A stretch of 64,000 nucleotides of DNA from Anagrus nilaparvatae (GCA_022575985.1 JAKSXM010000156.1:1302001-1366000), one strand, 5' to 3'; counted from the stretch's first letter, positions 11,601 to 23,602 are shown. Numbers and translations: made by a program. Notes: generated from the sequence alone by a model not told the origin.

Positions 11601-14600
11601 AAATAATGGCCAATCATCCAAAAAATGTGTTTTTCACTGTATGTATTTTTTTTTTGCAGTCTTACAGTATTTAAATCATTGTGTTGTTTACTTTTGAAAA
11701 TTAAATGAAGTAATTTTATTAGGTGTAATAATTGTCTTAGCTTTAAAATAAAATTAATAGATTTATTAAGAATATTAATAGAGAATTCACTTATAAACTC
11801 TGTAAAAAATTTTACAGTTTACCTTACAATCATTTAGTCAATTTCTTTAATAATTTATCAAAAAATTTTACAGAGTAATTATGCAAAATTTTAGTTTTAT
11901 TTTTTGATAACATTTTATTTATTAACTTCTGTATTGAATATTGCATAAATTTTTTTCAGAAATATAAATTTAATTTTGTTTAGAAAATTTTTAAAATATT
12001 GATCTTTTTTAAAATAAAAATAACATGGAAAAATAATTTTTTTTTTAAATTGCGTAACAAATTACTGAGAGAACTTTCAGTTTTAGATTTCGGGGAATTC
12101 TTATCAAGTCTGAATAAAATTTAAACAGAAATTTGTTAATATTCTTAATACCTTCTGAACGCTATTTTTATAAATTTTACTTTTATATAATTATTATTTA
12201 CGAAATAGAATTATTAAAACAAAATAATGAATAAATGTAGAAAGTTTTCATTATCCAAGACAATTTAAAGTTTTATGGTAACAGTCATTAGGTTCAATAT
12301 ATTTTTTTGTAGATTCAAATGGTCGAGAAAGATGTGATAGTTTACCGTCAAGAACAAGAACAATGAGTGATAATATAGTTACCAGTGCATCAATAAGTCA
12401 ACCTAAAAATATTCATTCATACTCACAACTTCCAAGATCTTTTTCTTTGCAAAGCAGAGGTTCGTCATATTCACCACCAGTTTCAACAATATTAACTAGT
12501 CCATCGTCAGCTATGTATTCTACAGATTCTGCAGGATCCTCACTTTCGATGGACGAAAGTTCAGATAATATATATGAAGAAAGTTTGCATAATAAATATG
12601 GCAACTCTCTGACTCCTGATGAGCCAGTCATCCTTGAAGAAAATGGAGAAGAATATGTTCCTTGGAGTGCTAACCAGTCAAAGTTTTCACCCAGTTTTAA
12701 AAATAATTCTCCTTATCAAGTAAGTATTTTAATTATTTTTAACTACTTTTTCTTAAAGAAAAACATTTGCTACCAAAATATTCAAATTCCAAATTGAAAA
12801 CTAAAAAAATTACAATTGATTTTCTTAAAGTTTAATTGTAAAGAATCATAAAATTCAAGATTTCTCGCATTACTTGACAAAATTTTGCTTAAATTCTTAG
12901 CTTTTCAAGTACATAAAAGCTTCAATTTATAGTAATTTTTTTTTTTTTAATAATTTTTTATTATTAATTATAGGTAGTGTTTAAAATTTTTTATTTTGTA
13001 AAGTATTTTAATGTTACACATTATGGCTCGGTAACACTAGGAAAAAAAAATTAAAAATTGTAACCCAAGGTGGCCTTGTGGGAATCCATGCTTTTTAAAA
13101 TCTACTAGTTTTATTTACAATTATAATTAAAATTTAAAATAAAAAATTTATCCATAAATTTATTTTATTTTTTTTGCATAATTTGGCTGGGCCGTAAAAC
13201 TTACATTTTTTTTATATTTATTTTGCTTTAATTATTTGCAGCCAAGTTCCTATGTAGAAATGTGTGGGTCATGGAATTCAAGTTCTGGGCAAAGTGGTTA
13301 TATGCAAATGAGTCCCGCGACAGTGAATTCGCATTCTCGATCGTCTTCTTTTGCTGAAGATAATAATAATACTTTACCAGATGGTTATGTTCCGATGGCT
13401 CCAATTAATAACGCAGGTTATGTTGATATGGATCCTACAAATGTTAATTATAATGAAAACTCTACTGATAATGGATCACATTATACTGATAGTAATTGTT
13501 CGGTTACTTCTGGAACACCTAGTACGGATACTAGATTTTCAGAATATCATTTAGATAAAGTTACAAGTTTTTTTGGACCAGGAGATGATATTCAATTGCT
13601 TAGAACTACAAGAGCTTATTCAGTTGGATCAAAACCAGAACCTATTATCAGACATAGAAAGAATAGGTAAAAATTATTAATATTAAAATTTTTTTTGCTC
13701 CCGATAAGTACCACTTTAAGTTAATATCTTTTTACAGTAGACCAGATTTATTGAGTCAAGAGATGCCCAGCAGAGTTCGAGCTTTTTCCGTGGGTAGTCA
13801 TTCTAAACAACCTGAAAACCGTAAATTTACTAATGTCGTTACGGCTCCTTTTGCTAGCTGCACTGAAAAAATACATTCGACAAAGTCTAATTCTGCACCA
13901 GTGTTATCAAATTCTTGGATTCATTCTTCTGGAAGTTCTAATTATTCAAAAGAATCAATGAGCGATCTTGTAGAAATAGATTTTAGTAAACAAAAGGTTT
14001 CAGTGAAACCATCAACAACAATTAGTACATCCTCATTTGCTTGTGATACAAGTTCCTATGTTGACATGAATTCTGGTCATTCTTTGTTGAAAAACTCAGA
14101 AAAAAATATTCCTTTAAAGGTATAAAATTTTATATTAGCATACAATTATTTAAAAAAAAAAAAATTAAATTAAATTTTATAAATTTGGAGTAAACAATTC
14201 AGAAAATAGATTTTTTCTCACCATCTTGTAATTTAATTTCAATTTAGAACAGAATACTGCCAAATTTGTTTTATTTTTTGCTTAAGCCAGTTAATTAAAA
14301 AAAGAATTTCAACTGCAATTTTGAATAATGTGTCTCAAAATCTGGCAAAGGGGGAAAAACGGTTGCAAGTTATGGTAGAATGCATTATAAGAATTCATTT
14401 ATTTCAATTTTTAAATTTAAATTTTTTGATAAACCATTTGTTTTAAATTTACAAATAAAACCTTTTTAGCATAAAAACTTTGTATATAATTGGGTTATGG
14501 CTTAAGAATTTAGTATTTTTAAATAGCAAATTAGGCCAATTTTTTAAAAAAAGAATGTTAAAATTAAAAAAAAAATTTTATTATAATTTTTATTTCCTCT

Positions 14601-15723
14601 AAAATATATATTGTTCTTTAAATATGTAAAGTAATTTACAAATTTTGCAAAATTATTAAGTAATTTTTTAAAAAAATGTATTATTTTGTTTCAGCTAAAA
14701 CGTAATAATAATAATAATAGTATTACTGCTGCCAATCATAATCACAATCATGTTCATTCTTTGATGATTGGTTCTAATCATAAACCAATTACTTCAATGC
14801 TTAAAACTGTCAAAGAAACTGAGTGTGCACAATTAGAAGAGAAAACTAGTAATGCAAAACATAATATAAAAGTTAATTCTAATCAATTTTCAAAATCTAT
14901 CAAAGAAGATATTAGTGAAACTGATGGCCCATGTAGTGGCACAAAAACGTCACCAATGGATTTCCCATTTCCAAGGAAACCACCAGATGGTTATGTTGAA
15001 ATGTCTTTCAAAACAAAGGCCAATAAACTGGAACAGGATTATATGAATATGTGTACAAGAAATATTCATAATAATCGTAAACAGTATCTTAACATTAATC
15101 GAAAGAAATATTGTTCGCAACCCATAGAAATTCAAGCAGGAATGAAGACGTCAAATACGGCTGACCTGTTTCCATTTACTGGTGAGAATCAAATAACAGA
15201 AAATTTTACCAGTACTTCAGGATCTTCAGAATCTCAAGCTGGTTTAAGTGGATCTTCAAGTTTAATTTTTCCACTATCATTAAAGAATACACAACTGCCT
15301 AAAAGTTCGATGTTACAAGTAAATAGTGGAAAATCTTTTTCAATTAACGATGTTTCATTGACAAATAATGATTATGTCGTTATGGTGCCAACCAGAAAAA
15401 TATCAGCACCAAATCCTTTGCAGAGTGCTGATAGTTGTCCTTATGTCAATAAAACTATCGATAACAAGATTAGTCCTGTTATAGATACAGATCCTAAGTG
15501 TTCAACTGATCAAAAAAATCTAAAACATAAATTATCAAATTTAACACTGTCAAGTTTGCCTGAAACAAAAACCTCATATGATTTGGATAACAGTGAAAAA
15601 TCAAATCAAGAAACAATAAAAATCAATGAGGGTAAATTAGTATCTACAACTAGCCTTACGCATAAGACATTATGTAGCCAAGACTTACAAAAATTACAAC
15701 CAAGTGCAAGCTTTGTACATTAA
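8641..15723 (+). CDS. chico: Insulin receptor substrate (Chico/IRS)
   Basis: Eight coding exons: 8641-9073, 9142-9290, 9363-9639, 11309-11638, 12313-12719, 13242-13666, 13738-14119, 14695-15723. Every junction is GT-AG and in phase, giving 1143 aa, somewhat longer than Drosophila Chico. An N-terminal PH domain (about 16-123, conserved W113) is followed by an IRS-type PTB domain (about 146-245, with SFFIEVGRSA). Then come a serine-rich tail, 'RCDSLPSRTRT', the repeated RAYSVGS/RAFSVGS motif, and eight YxxM sites at Y536, Y552, Y581, Y592, Y781, Y901, Y917 and Y1028. YxN sites for Grb2/Drk-type adaptors are at Y917, Y932 and Y1051. The known family role is a membrane-proximal adaptor: PTB binds the activated insulin receptor, and phosphorylated YxxM motifs recruit the PI3K regulatory subunit, controlling growth. 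The ATG at 8641 follows an A-rich CAAAA context and opens the PH exon. A short EIQ tandem lies at 129-137. Confidence 0.95.
10465..10577 (-). repeat. Repeat-family fragment in chico intron 3
   Basis: Read on the minus strand from 10577, it begins TACTCCAGTCAAT and continues through 'accaccaaatttggt' to 'tttttttgggttgctga'. That order matches the elements starting at 29228 and 38872, so this is a truncated copy of the same family inside the 1.7 kb intron 3 of chico. Confidence 0.55.
10748..10783 (+). repeat. Imperfect TAG/GTA trinucleotide microsatellite
   Basis: About twelve AGT/TAG units with single interruptions (agctag and gttgtag), located in chico intron 3. Confidence 0.8.
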
Positions 15724-15915
15724 AAAAATGTTTTAGTTCTTTAAAAAAATGTCTACAAAAATATCTCTTTAACATTTAGGAAACAAAAATGTATTCAAAT
15801 GCATGAAGATGATATTGTGTAGTCATTAATCTAAGTAAAATTTAAGGAGATACCGCCGATAATAAGGAAGTGTTTTTGGGTGCTTCAAAACTGCTGTTCA
15901 CATAATTTAAAAAAT

Positions 15916-15925
15916 AATAAATAAA
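15916..15925 (+). terminator. Candidate chico polyadenylation signals
   Basis: Two overlapping AATAAA hexamers (15916-15921 and 15920-15925) lie about 195 bases after the chico stop codon at 15721-15723. No cDNA evidence is available, and chance occurrence is high in this AT-rich sequence. Confidence 0.45.
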
Positions 15926-16257
15926 TATTTGATAATGTATAAATACATGTGTTTGTGCATAATATGTGTATTTATAACTATTATTAAAAAAAATAAAAAG
16001 ACTAAGAATTTGCGCCATGTAAATATAAAATAATTAAAATATACATTTATGTAATTTACAAAAAAGTAATAAAAATAATTTTTTGATGATACATGTATAC
16101 TTAAAAATATCAAGTTATAAGTTTATATTTAAAAATATATAATAAATATATTAACATTAATTATTAATAATGAAATTTTAAATATTTTATTTATTATATC
16201 ATTAAAAAAATTTTTCTTAACATAAAAAAAAAACTTACATCCAATTCAAGTTTTTGT

Positions 16258-16309
16258 AACCAGCGGCGGCCTTTTGGGATTATTAACCGCTGATATACGA
16301 CCGCTGGTT
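16258..16309. repeat. GC-rich short hairpin downstream of chico
   Basis: AACCAGCGG at 16258-16266 pairs with CCGCTGGTT at 16301-16309, and a related AACCGCTG occurs in the loop. GC-rich sequence is rare here, so the palindrome stands out. It could be a degraded small transposon or a structured 3' flank. Confidence 0.4.
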
Positions 16310-16383
16310 GTATTTTGACGAAATTAAAAAAAAAATGGATCTCATTTTCATAAAGTAGAAAGTACAATTTAGAGTAAGACTAA

Positions 16384-16579
16384 AGGGTCGATTTCATGGA
16401 GCGTACCCTTACTAGATTCTAGGGGCACTAGAGTAGAAATAATTAAATGTGACTCAAAATTTATTAATATTCTCCTGAGCAAAATTTTAATTATATTTAG
16501 TGATAATTACTAAAGTTCAATCGATTCAACTCTAGAGTCCCCAGAATCTAACAAAAATATGATCCATGAAATCGCCCCT
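16384..16579. mobile_element. PIF/Harbinger-like MITE with TAA duplication
   Basis: The inverted ends read AGGGTCGATTTCATGGA (left) and AGGGGCGATTTCATGGA (right, reverse-complemented). Partial pairing continues inward for about 50 bases (AGATTCTAGGGGCACTAGAG against AGATTCTGGGGACTCTAGAG). TAA is present at 16381-16383 and again at 16580-16582. A 3-bp TWA target duplication is characteristic of PIF/Harbinger elements. The 196 bp element is non-coding. Confidence 0.65.
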
Positions 16580-16831
16580 TAAATAAAAAAAGGGTTAAGA
16601 TTACAAAAATATTTTTTTTCTAGAGTATTTTTTAGTAATTATGTCTCACTTGTTATTTAATCTGTCTTTAAATTTTATTTTCTATTTTATGAAAAAGAGA
16701 TTTATTGTTTTTGAATTTCGTCGAAATGCAACGATTGCATATCAGTGGTTCTGAATTTCAAAGGACTGCCGTAATCAGCCAACATATAGACATTCATTAG
16801 CCAGAAAGTTATTTCAAAAATTTGCTGGGAT

Positions 16832-17422
16832 TCTTGGGCGCCATTTACTAGTCATGACTGTCGTTGCCCATTGCTATTAGGGTCAATTTTCAGAACCTTA
16901 AAATCTAGATTTTTCGAAAACAGACGCATAAAATGATTTTTGCGAAAAAATTCAATTCCGGATTTGTAAAATCAGAATACATAATTATGGTTGAATTTTC
17001 GAAATTTATTTTATGAAACTATGTATTTCATGTTAAATTTTTGCTTTTTACAAATAACAACTTCTGATATTTTATCAAATTTGCACTGATTTTTAGGAAT
17101 TTTGATTTATCTGCCTAACAATCCTTCTAGTTTTTATTATTCTGCGTTAGAAAGTTTGTATACTTATTTTTCGGGATTCGCAAAACTGCCCAGGATGGAC
17201 AACAACAATAATGACAAGTGAATGGCGGCCAAATTTTTGCATTTAATAACTTCTAAAATTTTATCAAATTTGCATTGATTTTTAGGAATTTTGATGTTTC
17301 TGTTTTTCATCCCTTTTAGTTTTTATTATTGTGAATCAAAATTTTCTTATACTTGATTTTCGGGGTTCTGGAAACCGCCCCGGATGTACAACAATGATAA
17401 CCAGTGAATGGCGCCCCAAGTA
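16832..17422. repeat. Element with two ~187-bp tandem units and inverted ends
   Basis: The left end carries 'cttgggcgccatttact' near 16832, and the right end, reverse-complemented, carries 'cttggggcgccattcact' (to about 17422). Inside, two direct units of about 187 bp share landmarks: 'tttatcaaatttgca' at 17071 and 17260, and 'gtgaatggcg' at 17219 and 17404. Probably a non-autonomous transposon with internal duplication; the target duplication was not resolved. Confidence 0.5.
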
Positions 17423-17599
17423 AAATAAGATGCTGTTTATTAATGTTCAAAATTACAGCACATAGTTAAAACCAGAGCTGGGCATGCACGGCATTTTGGG
17501 CACGGAAAACTAACAGCCGTATATACGGCCAAGCAGTATAATGATCCGTGCACAGTCTGTCCATACTTTATTTTTATAAGTATACGGATCAGTTGGTAG

Positions 17600-18120
17600 T
17601 ATGTTAAAGTTTGAATGCATACTGCCCACGGACCCGTCAGCATTATGAAAAACCCAAGTCTCATACTCATACGGACCCGTATGCATATAGGACCTGGGTA
17701 TTTTCATAATGCTGAGGGGTCCGTGGGCATTATGAAAACACCCAAGCTCATACGCATACGGACCCGTATGCATATAGGACCTGCGTATTTTCATAATGCC
17801 CACGGACCCGTCAGCATTATGAAAAAACCCAGGTCCTATATGCATACGGGTCCGTATGAGTATGAGACCTAGTATTTTCATAATGCCTACGGATCCGTAC
17901 ACAGTATGAAAATACCTAAGTCCTATACGCATACGGACCCATATGCATATAGGACCTGGGTATTTTCATAATGCTGACGGGTCCGTGAGCATTATGAAAA
18001 TACCTAGGTCTCATACGTATACTGACCCGTGGGCATTATTAAAATATCCTCTGCTATACGCATACGGGTCCGTGGGCATTATGAAGTTACCCAGGTCCTA
18101 CATGAATACGGGCCCGTATG
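17600..18120. repeat. ~87-bp tandem array inside the hAT element
   Basis: The landmark 'acggacccgtatgcatat' recurs at about 17671, 17758 and 17933 (spacing 87 and 2 x 87.5), with inverted versions between. Units pair 'tattttcataatgc' with 'gcattatgaaaa', so the array is rich in hairpins. The repeated frame gives a false protein motif (HIGP.YFHNA) on both strands. Confidence 0.75.
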
Positions 18121-18264
18121 AGAAAAATATGGGGCCGTATATTCTTATGCCATACAAATAGGTGATTTGGTATTCAATTTTGTCCTACGGTTTTTCATAC
18201 GGCATAAATAAATACGGGAGCTGTAGGTAATATGCCGTATTAATGGACCATTTTATACGACTCC

Positions 18265-18840
18265 CGTATTGAATTTTGCCGTATGGATTTTCATACGGCA
18301 AAAATCAATACGGGGGCCGTATAAAATGGTCCATTAATACGGCATATTTTTTACGGTTCCCGTATTGTATTTTGCCGTATGGATTTTCATACGGCAAAAT
18401 CCAATACGGGAGCCGTATAAAATAGTCCATTAATACGGCATATTTTGTACGGTTCCCGTATTGGATTTTGCCGTATGGGTTTTCATACGGCAAAAGTCAA
18501 TACGGGAGCCGTATAAAATAGTCCATTAATACGGCATATTTTGTACGGTTCCCGTATTGGATTTTGCCGTATGGATTTTCATACGGCAAAAGTCAATACG
18601 GGAGCCGTATAATATGTTCCATTAATACGGCATATTTCGTACGGTTCCCGTATTGGATTTTGCCGTATGGATTTTCATACGGCAAAAGTCAATACGGGAG
18701 CCGTATAAAATGATCCATTAATACGGCATATTTCATACGGTTCCCGTATTGGATTTTGCCGTATGAAATTTTATACGGCAAAAGTCAATACGGGACCCGT
18801 TTGAAATTTGCCGTATTAATGGACTATTTTATACGGCTAC
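18265..18840. repeat. 96-bp tandem array of paired 48-bp palindromes
   Basis: The landmark 'cgtatt' followed by 'attttgccgtatg' starts at 18265, 18361, 18457, 18553, 18649 and 18745, exactly 96 bases apart each time. Each unit splits into two 48-base halves (for example 18553-18600 and 18601-18648). Each half is a near-palindrome, with gccgtat/atacggc stems at its core. The last unit is degenerate. Confidence 0.9.
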
Positions 18841-19484
18841 CGTATGCAGTTTGCCGTATATACGGCTAAATACATCTAGTAACCGTTCACCGTATGCCGT
18901 ATATACGGATAACAGCGTGTCACAGTATCCCAGCTCTGGTTAAAACTATATTTTTTAATAACAGTCGATACTTTCTGGGATTTCGTATCAGCCAAAAAAA
19001 AGAGAATCTTTATTTTATTAAATAAAAGATGTTAAATCGTGGGTCATAAATACTTGAATTTCCAGATCTGGGCACTTTGGATCAAATTTCCTCTTGTGAG
19101 GAGTAATAAATTTTGGTATGAAAATAAACATTTAAAATGCTCTAAAGCTTGATCAAAAGCTCAATAAAAAAAAAAAAATAAATAATAGCGTATAGTTTGA
19201 GAAAAATAAAATTTTTCTTTTCTCACTTGCATAACAAAAATTCTCTTATGTATAAGTAATTTTTATAAAATATTAGAGCTTATTTGGAGTTTTTAGAATA
19301 AAAACATTAAGAAATTTTAATCAGGGAGGTCATTTACGCGTAAAAGAAAAATGTTTGGATTCTTCATTATCGAGAAAAATTAGGCACTATTTACGAAAAA
19401 TAAATGGCATTTAGCTTTATCCTACAATCGATAATCCAAATAGCTACTTTTTAAGCTTTTTTTTTGTAAATTTAACCAAATGTA

Positions 19485-19695
19485 CACTGAAAAAAAATTG
19501 TGGCTTTTTTTTTCTTCACAAACAGTCGCAAATGACTTGAAACGTAAAAAAAATTAAAAAAAAAACATTTTTTATTTTTTTTTTTCGAAAAATTTCTCAA
19601 ATCTTAACATACTACGCATATCCCAAGAAAGCGGGAAAAATATTTAAATTTTTTTAAATTTTCTTTACGTTTCAAATCATTTGCAATTCTGTAAT
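19485..19695. repeat. Inverted-repeat element related to 32854-33144
   Basis: It begins CACTGAAAAAAAATTG. Inner arms 'gcaaatgacttgaaacgtaaa' (about 19529) and 'tttacgtttcaaatcatttgc' (about 19664) are reverse complements. The same start, arm spacing and T-rich centre occur at 32854-33144. The right terminus appears lost or diverged here. Confidence 0.5.
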
Positions 19696-19734
19696 AATAA
19701 TACAATTTACTATTTTTATAATTTGTAATTATCC

Positions 19735-19900
19735 CCTTTACTAGATTTTAAGACTCTAAACCTAAATTATTCCAATTTTTTAAACCAATACATATTTGTT
19801 AAATAGCCCTTGTACAAAATCCTCAACCGCGATTACCGTTTTCTAAGTCTCTTAACCCGAATTATTTTAAGTCCCATTTTACCACCCCCTTTAAGAGGGC
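19735..19900 (+). repeat. Copy of the 'attattctaagtc' dispersed family
   Basis: Degenerate units of about 24 bp ('actctaaacctaaattattcc', 'agtctcttaacccgaattat') end in a C-rich block 'accaccccctttaag'. The same arrangement occurs at 27.1, 60.5 and 62.8 kb. Confidence 0.5.
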
Positions 19901-21666
19901 TGGATGGCAGCCATTTTTTGAGGTATCGACCAATCAGATGATAATTAAAGTATTAATTTTACCCAACAAAATACGGCCTTAGTTTTTATTTAAATTAAGA
20001 AAGAAAATTAATCGTTGCTAAATTAATCAGCATAGAATGAAAAATAAGTCTGGGCTTTTCAAAAAATAAAATAAAATTGCAACGGGTTAAAATATGGGAT
20101 TCAACTATTGCATAATGGGCGACAAATTGCAATTTCCTTGTCCGCAGAAAATTGTACTTCAGTGCGGCCACTGTCCATAAACCAATATTTTGCCCTTTGT
20201 TTTAAAAATATTCAGTTAAATGAAGCTTGTAATATTATTGAATATATTGCAAAAATAATATAACGATGGGCCTTATAATGTAAAACTAAACAAATTATCA
20301 TTAAAAAAAAATTACTATTTTCCCTCAAGTACCCAGAAATAAGGAAACTAGTATCAGGTAGTTCTTAGCTATTTTTATCCAAGTCTGAGGTCGATGCCTT
20401 GAATTTAAAAAATACCGATTGCGCTGTGTTTGGTATGTAAAAATATGATTACTGGCCAAGTTTTAAGGCTCTAGGTGGCTTGGTAGCGATTTGGCAGCTG
20501 TTTTTCCAATTTTGATTTTTTTCGCATTCTTAGCCACTTGTTTCTTTTTTATATTCTGAAAGCCCTAAATAAGCCTAAAAAATATTTTCTTTACGAAGGT
20601 AGGTAGTAAAATTTCTCGCCCGATCCGAATCTGTCCATATTGCTACTACACAAGCTTAATTTAGACCGCGTCTGTTTTTTATACATATTTATGAAGTAAT
20701 TTGGAGACATAAAGACTGTTGACTCCCCAAGCTGATAGACAATGATTTAAAAATGTCTAAAATAATGAGGATATGCTTTCTTTTAACCATTTTTGAATTA
20801 ATTAAAAAGAAAGGGTTATAAATGTATTATGAATATGTAAAACATTTTCTTTACATAATAATGCATCAAAATAAAACAAATGATCCAGTTAAAAAGGCAC
20901 AATAACAAATGTAATATGGTTTCCGGTCACGCATTTAGAAGTACTAATGCATGTTATAATAAATGCAATTCTTAATCATTATAATGTTTAGCTTATTGTT
21001 AAAAAATATTTCAATTTCGAAATACTTTGAATATTTGACTGAAATAAATAATTTTTCTTTTCTTCAATTTTCAAGGTATTTATAGGTTTCCTTTAAAAAT
21101 TAATAAATACTATAATATGTGTCATTATTATTCATTATGGAATGAATATCATAGCTATTTATCACCAATTTTTTCTTTAAAGAGACAAGGTTATTTAGAA
21201 TAATAGACAATTTTATATATAACAATATAACTGCTGTGACATTATAAGTTGTCAACCTTTAGCACAAATAGTAGATGTGATACATCAGATATATAAGTAT
21301 ATTTACTGGTAAGTGTAATCTTGTATAATTTTAGAATAAAATCAGAGAGTTTGTATTGGACCTGGTATTGGACAATTTCATGTTTTTAAAATTAAAAAAA
21401 AAATAATTAATGAAGGACAAACTTGTAAAGATGATAAATGGGATGTTAAATAATTGTTTTAATGACTTTCTACTTTTAATGTATTCAATAACACAAATAT
21501 TTTCCCTAGATTTCAGCTTCTGATCGGTTATTATAGGTTTAAATATTATATGACGCAGTATACAGATGCAATCATTCTGAAAATCTCAAATTTGGAATCT
21601 GAACTAATTAAACAAATTTTATTTGTAATTTTTCTGTAAATAATTCTATTCATAAGAAGTCATATG

Positions 21667-22657
21667 GTTGCCAGATCGACTTCCCCAATTTGACTCATTT
21701 TGGGCACACCTTTTCACTTGCTTTTTTATATATAAAGCATGATCTCCCTCAATGTTTTAGTCTTTGTAGGTAAAAGTCTATCTAATTAAGACCCAAATTA
21801 CGTTTTTTTGGAATTTTGCGTTACTTAATAAAATTTTTTAGTAATCTTTTAACAAAACCAGTTACAAGAATATTAGAAATAGTTTCCAGATATAGTGAAA
21901 TTTACCATTGAATTCGAATTTGACTTACTTTTTAAAAAGTTCACTTCTGGATGACTGTATTCACTATTCTTGGCTCAAATCGCACAAATATAAATTTTCC
22001 AAATTCCACACCCCTTAGAAAAGTCAGAGTTCATCAAGAGACTTGTGTTTTGATATTCCGTAGGTTGGAAAAAACATAAATTTTCACAAATTTAAAATTT
22101 CCCGCCAACTCACATGACTGATTGAAAATCTGACCAGAAATTCAGATCCTGCGGGAAATTTTACTTATAGGTGTACCGTCCGAAGTGACTTTTGAAGGGT
22201 TAAAAAACAAGTTACAAGAGTATTAAATGTAGTCTTTGGATATAGTCCATAGTAAAATTTCCCGCTGTATTCGAATTTGAAATTAGTATAATTTTAAATT
22301 TTGCCACTGTATTACTGAATGCACTATTGTTGTCCAAATCAGTGGGCGTATATGTACTTATACGCACTCTGGTCCAAATCAAAAAAATCTAAAATTCTAA
22401 TATCTCAAATTCCATATCCTTTAGAAAGTTTAAAGTTAATAAAGAGGCTTGTATTTAAAACTCTTGTAACTGGTTTTGTTAAAAGATTGCTAAAAAAAAT
22501 TTCATTAAAAAATGAAAAATTATAAAAAAAAATAATTTAGATCTTATTTGGCCAGATTTGTACTTTGAGGGCTAAAAAGTTGAGGAACTTCATATTTCAA
22601 GTTTATATATAAAAGTGTGCCCAAAATGAGTAAAATCGGGGTATTCAATCTGGCAAC
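21667..22657. mobile_element. ~1 kb inverted-repeat element (GTTGCCAGAT ends)
   Basis: The left end GTTGCCAGATCGACTTCCCC pairs with a right end that, reverse-complemented, reads GTTGCCAGATTGAATACCCC. Pairing continues through 'actcattttgggcacac' on both sides. Two internal direct repeats sit at about 21857-21990 and 22208-22350 (both contain 'gttacaagagtatta'-like and 'gaattcgaatttga'-like words). No transposase frame was seen and no unambiguous target duplication, so the superfamily is open. Confidence 0.65.
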
Positions 22658-23437
22658 GCATGTTTTTTTAGTTCATATAATTATGGAATTATTCATATAT
22701 TATTTTGCAAAAATGCTCAAATATTAAAATTTTTATGCTTTTTTAAATCCCTTGCTGAAAAATAGGAATATGAAAATTGAAAAAAAAAAAAGAAAGAAAA
22801 AGCAATTATCATATTTTAATCCCTGTAATTTAATCAAATAAATCTAACACTGATAGAGTGATACGATTTTCTTTTTTTCCAACTCGTAGTACAATTTTAA
22901 TCATAAATATCCTTTTGAATGGATCAATTGAATATTTGAGACAAAACACTATTTTTTGATGTTGACATAAAAATTTTAGCAATTTACGTAAGAAATATAC
23001 AAAAAAAAATACAAATTTTCATGGATAAAGAATTATCCAAATCGAATTTAATTTGCGACTTGGGCCATTCTTCTTTTATAGACAAGGATAATATACGATT
23101 TTTCTTTTCTTTTTTTCTTTGTAAGAGATTTTGACATCTTACTGTCAAAAAATTAAAATTGCTGTTTAAATTAAGTGTTGGGTTTAGGCAGTTGAAAAGA
23201 GTATATTATATTGCAATCTTATATGCTGATCTACTTTTATGCACAAAATAGTAGTCCTGTCAGCAATACGCAAGTAATCTTAATATTATTACCCATGGAT
23301 AAAAATGGAAACAGTACATAAATACCATCCTTTTTTCCTTAGGTAATTTAAATTGAATTGATAGGGTATGATTACAATAGCTGGTGACAAGATTATAGGA
23401 GCTAAGTTATTGTTTCATAATAGAATAGAAATTTTTT
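22658..23437. other. Intergenic with one repeat fragment
   Basis: No gene was seen. At 23035-23110 there is a diverged fragment of the 222-bp repeat found at 42.6 and 45.1 kb ('tgggccattcttcttttat' and 'atacgatttttc'). Confidence 0.45.
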
Positions 23438-23548
23438 GGTTCCTCATAGAGGAACCATTGATTAGATAAAATTTTTAATTTTTGTTTTTTTGGCATATAA
23501 GCACGTTTTGAGACTCTAGGAAGCTAAAAAACCGTTTTTTTAAAAGTC

Positions 23549-23602
<54 letters not shown>

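Larger units (their letters stand above)
17473..18938. mobile_element. Non-autonomous hAT transposon made of satellite arrays
   Basis: The termini CAGAGCTGGG (17473-17482) and CCCAGCTCTG (18929-18938) are exact 10-bp inverted repeats. They are flanked by the identical octamer GTTAAAAC at 17465-17472 and 18939-18946. An 8-bp duplication fitting nTnnnnAn together with a CAG start is the signature of hAT transposition. The 1,466 bp interior has no transposase. It is filled by an 87-bp array (17.6-18.1 kb), a 96-bp palindromic array (18.2-18.8 kb) and short subterminal gccgtatatacggc palindromes. Open frames inside merely follow the repeat period on both strands and are not genes. Confidence 0.85.
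18947..21666. other. Intergenic, scattered repeat fragments
   Basis: No gene was recognised. Apart from the fragments listed separately, 20080-20220 is a less AT-rich stretch carrying words shared with the 4.6-5.2 kb repeat ('aaaatatggg', 'aaccaatattttgccc'). Confidence 0.5.

Noticed and set aside
13351..13554. Second frame inside chico exon 6
   Set aside because: Out-of-frame shadow rich in Ile/Met; the real frame carries the YxxM motifs.
17440..18493. Overlapping open frames on both strands with repeated HIGP/YFHNA/SIMK-like motifs
   Set aside because: They follow the period of the palindromic arrays inside the hAT element and appear on both strands, as expected from repeat units lacking stops, not from a gene.
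18265..18840. CRISPR array (regular palindromic repeats)
   Set aside because: Units are contiguous 96-bp repeats without unique spacers, inside a eukaryotic transposon.
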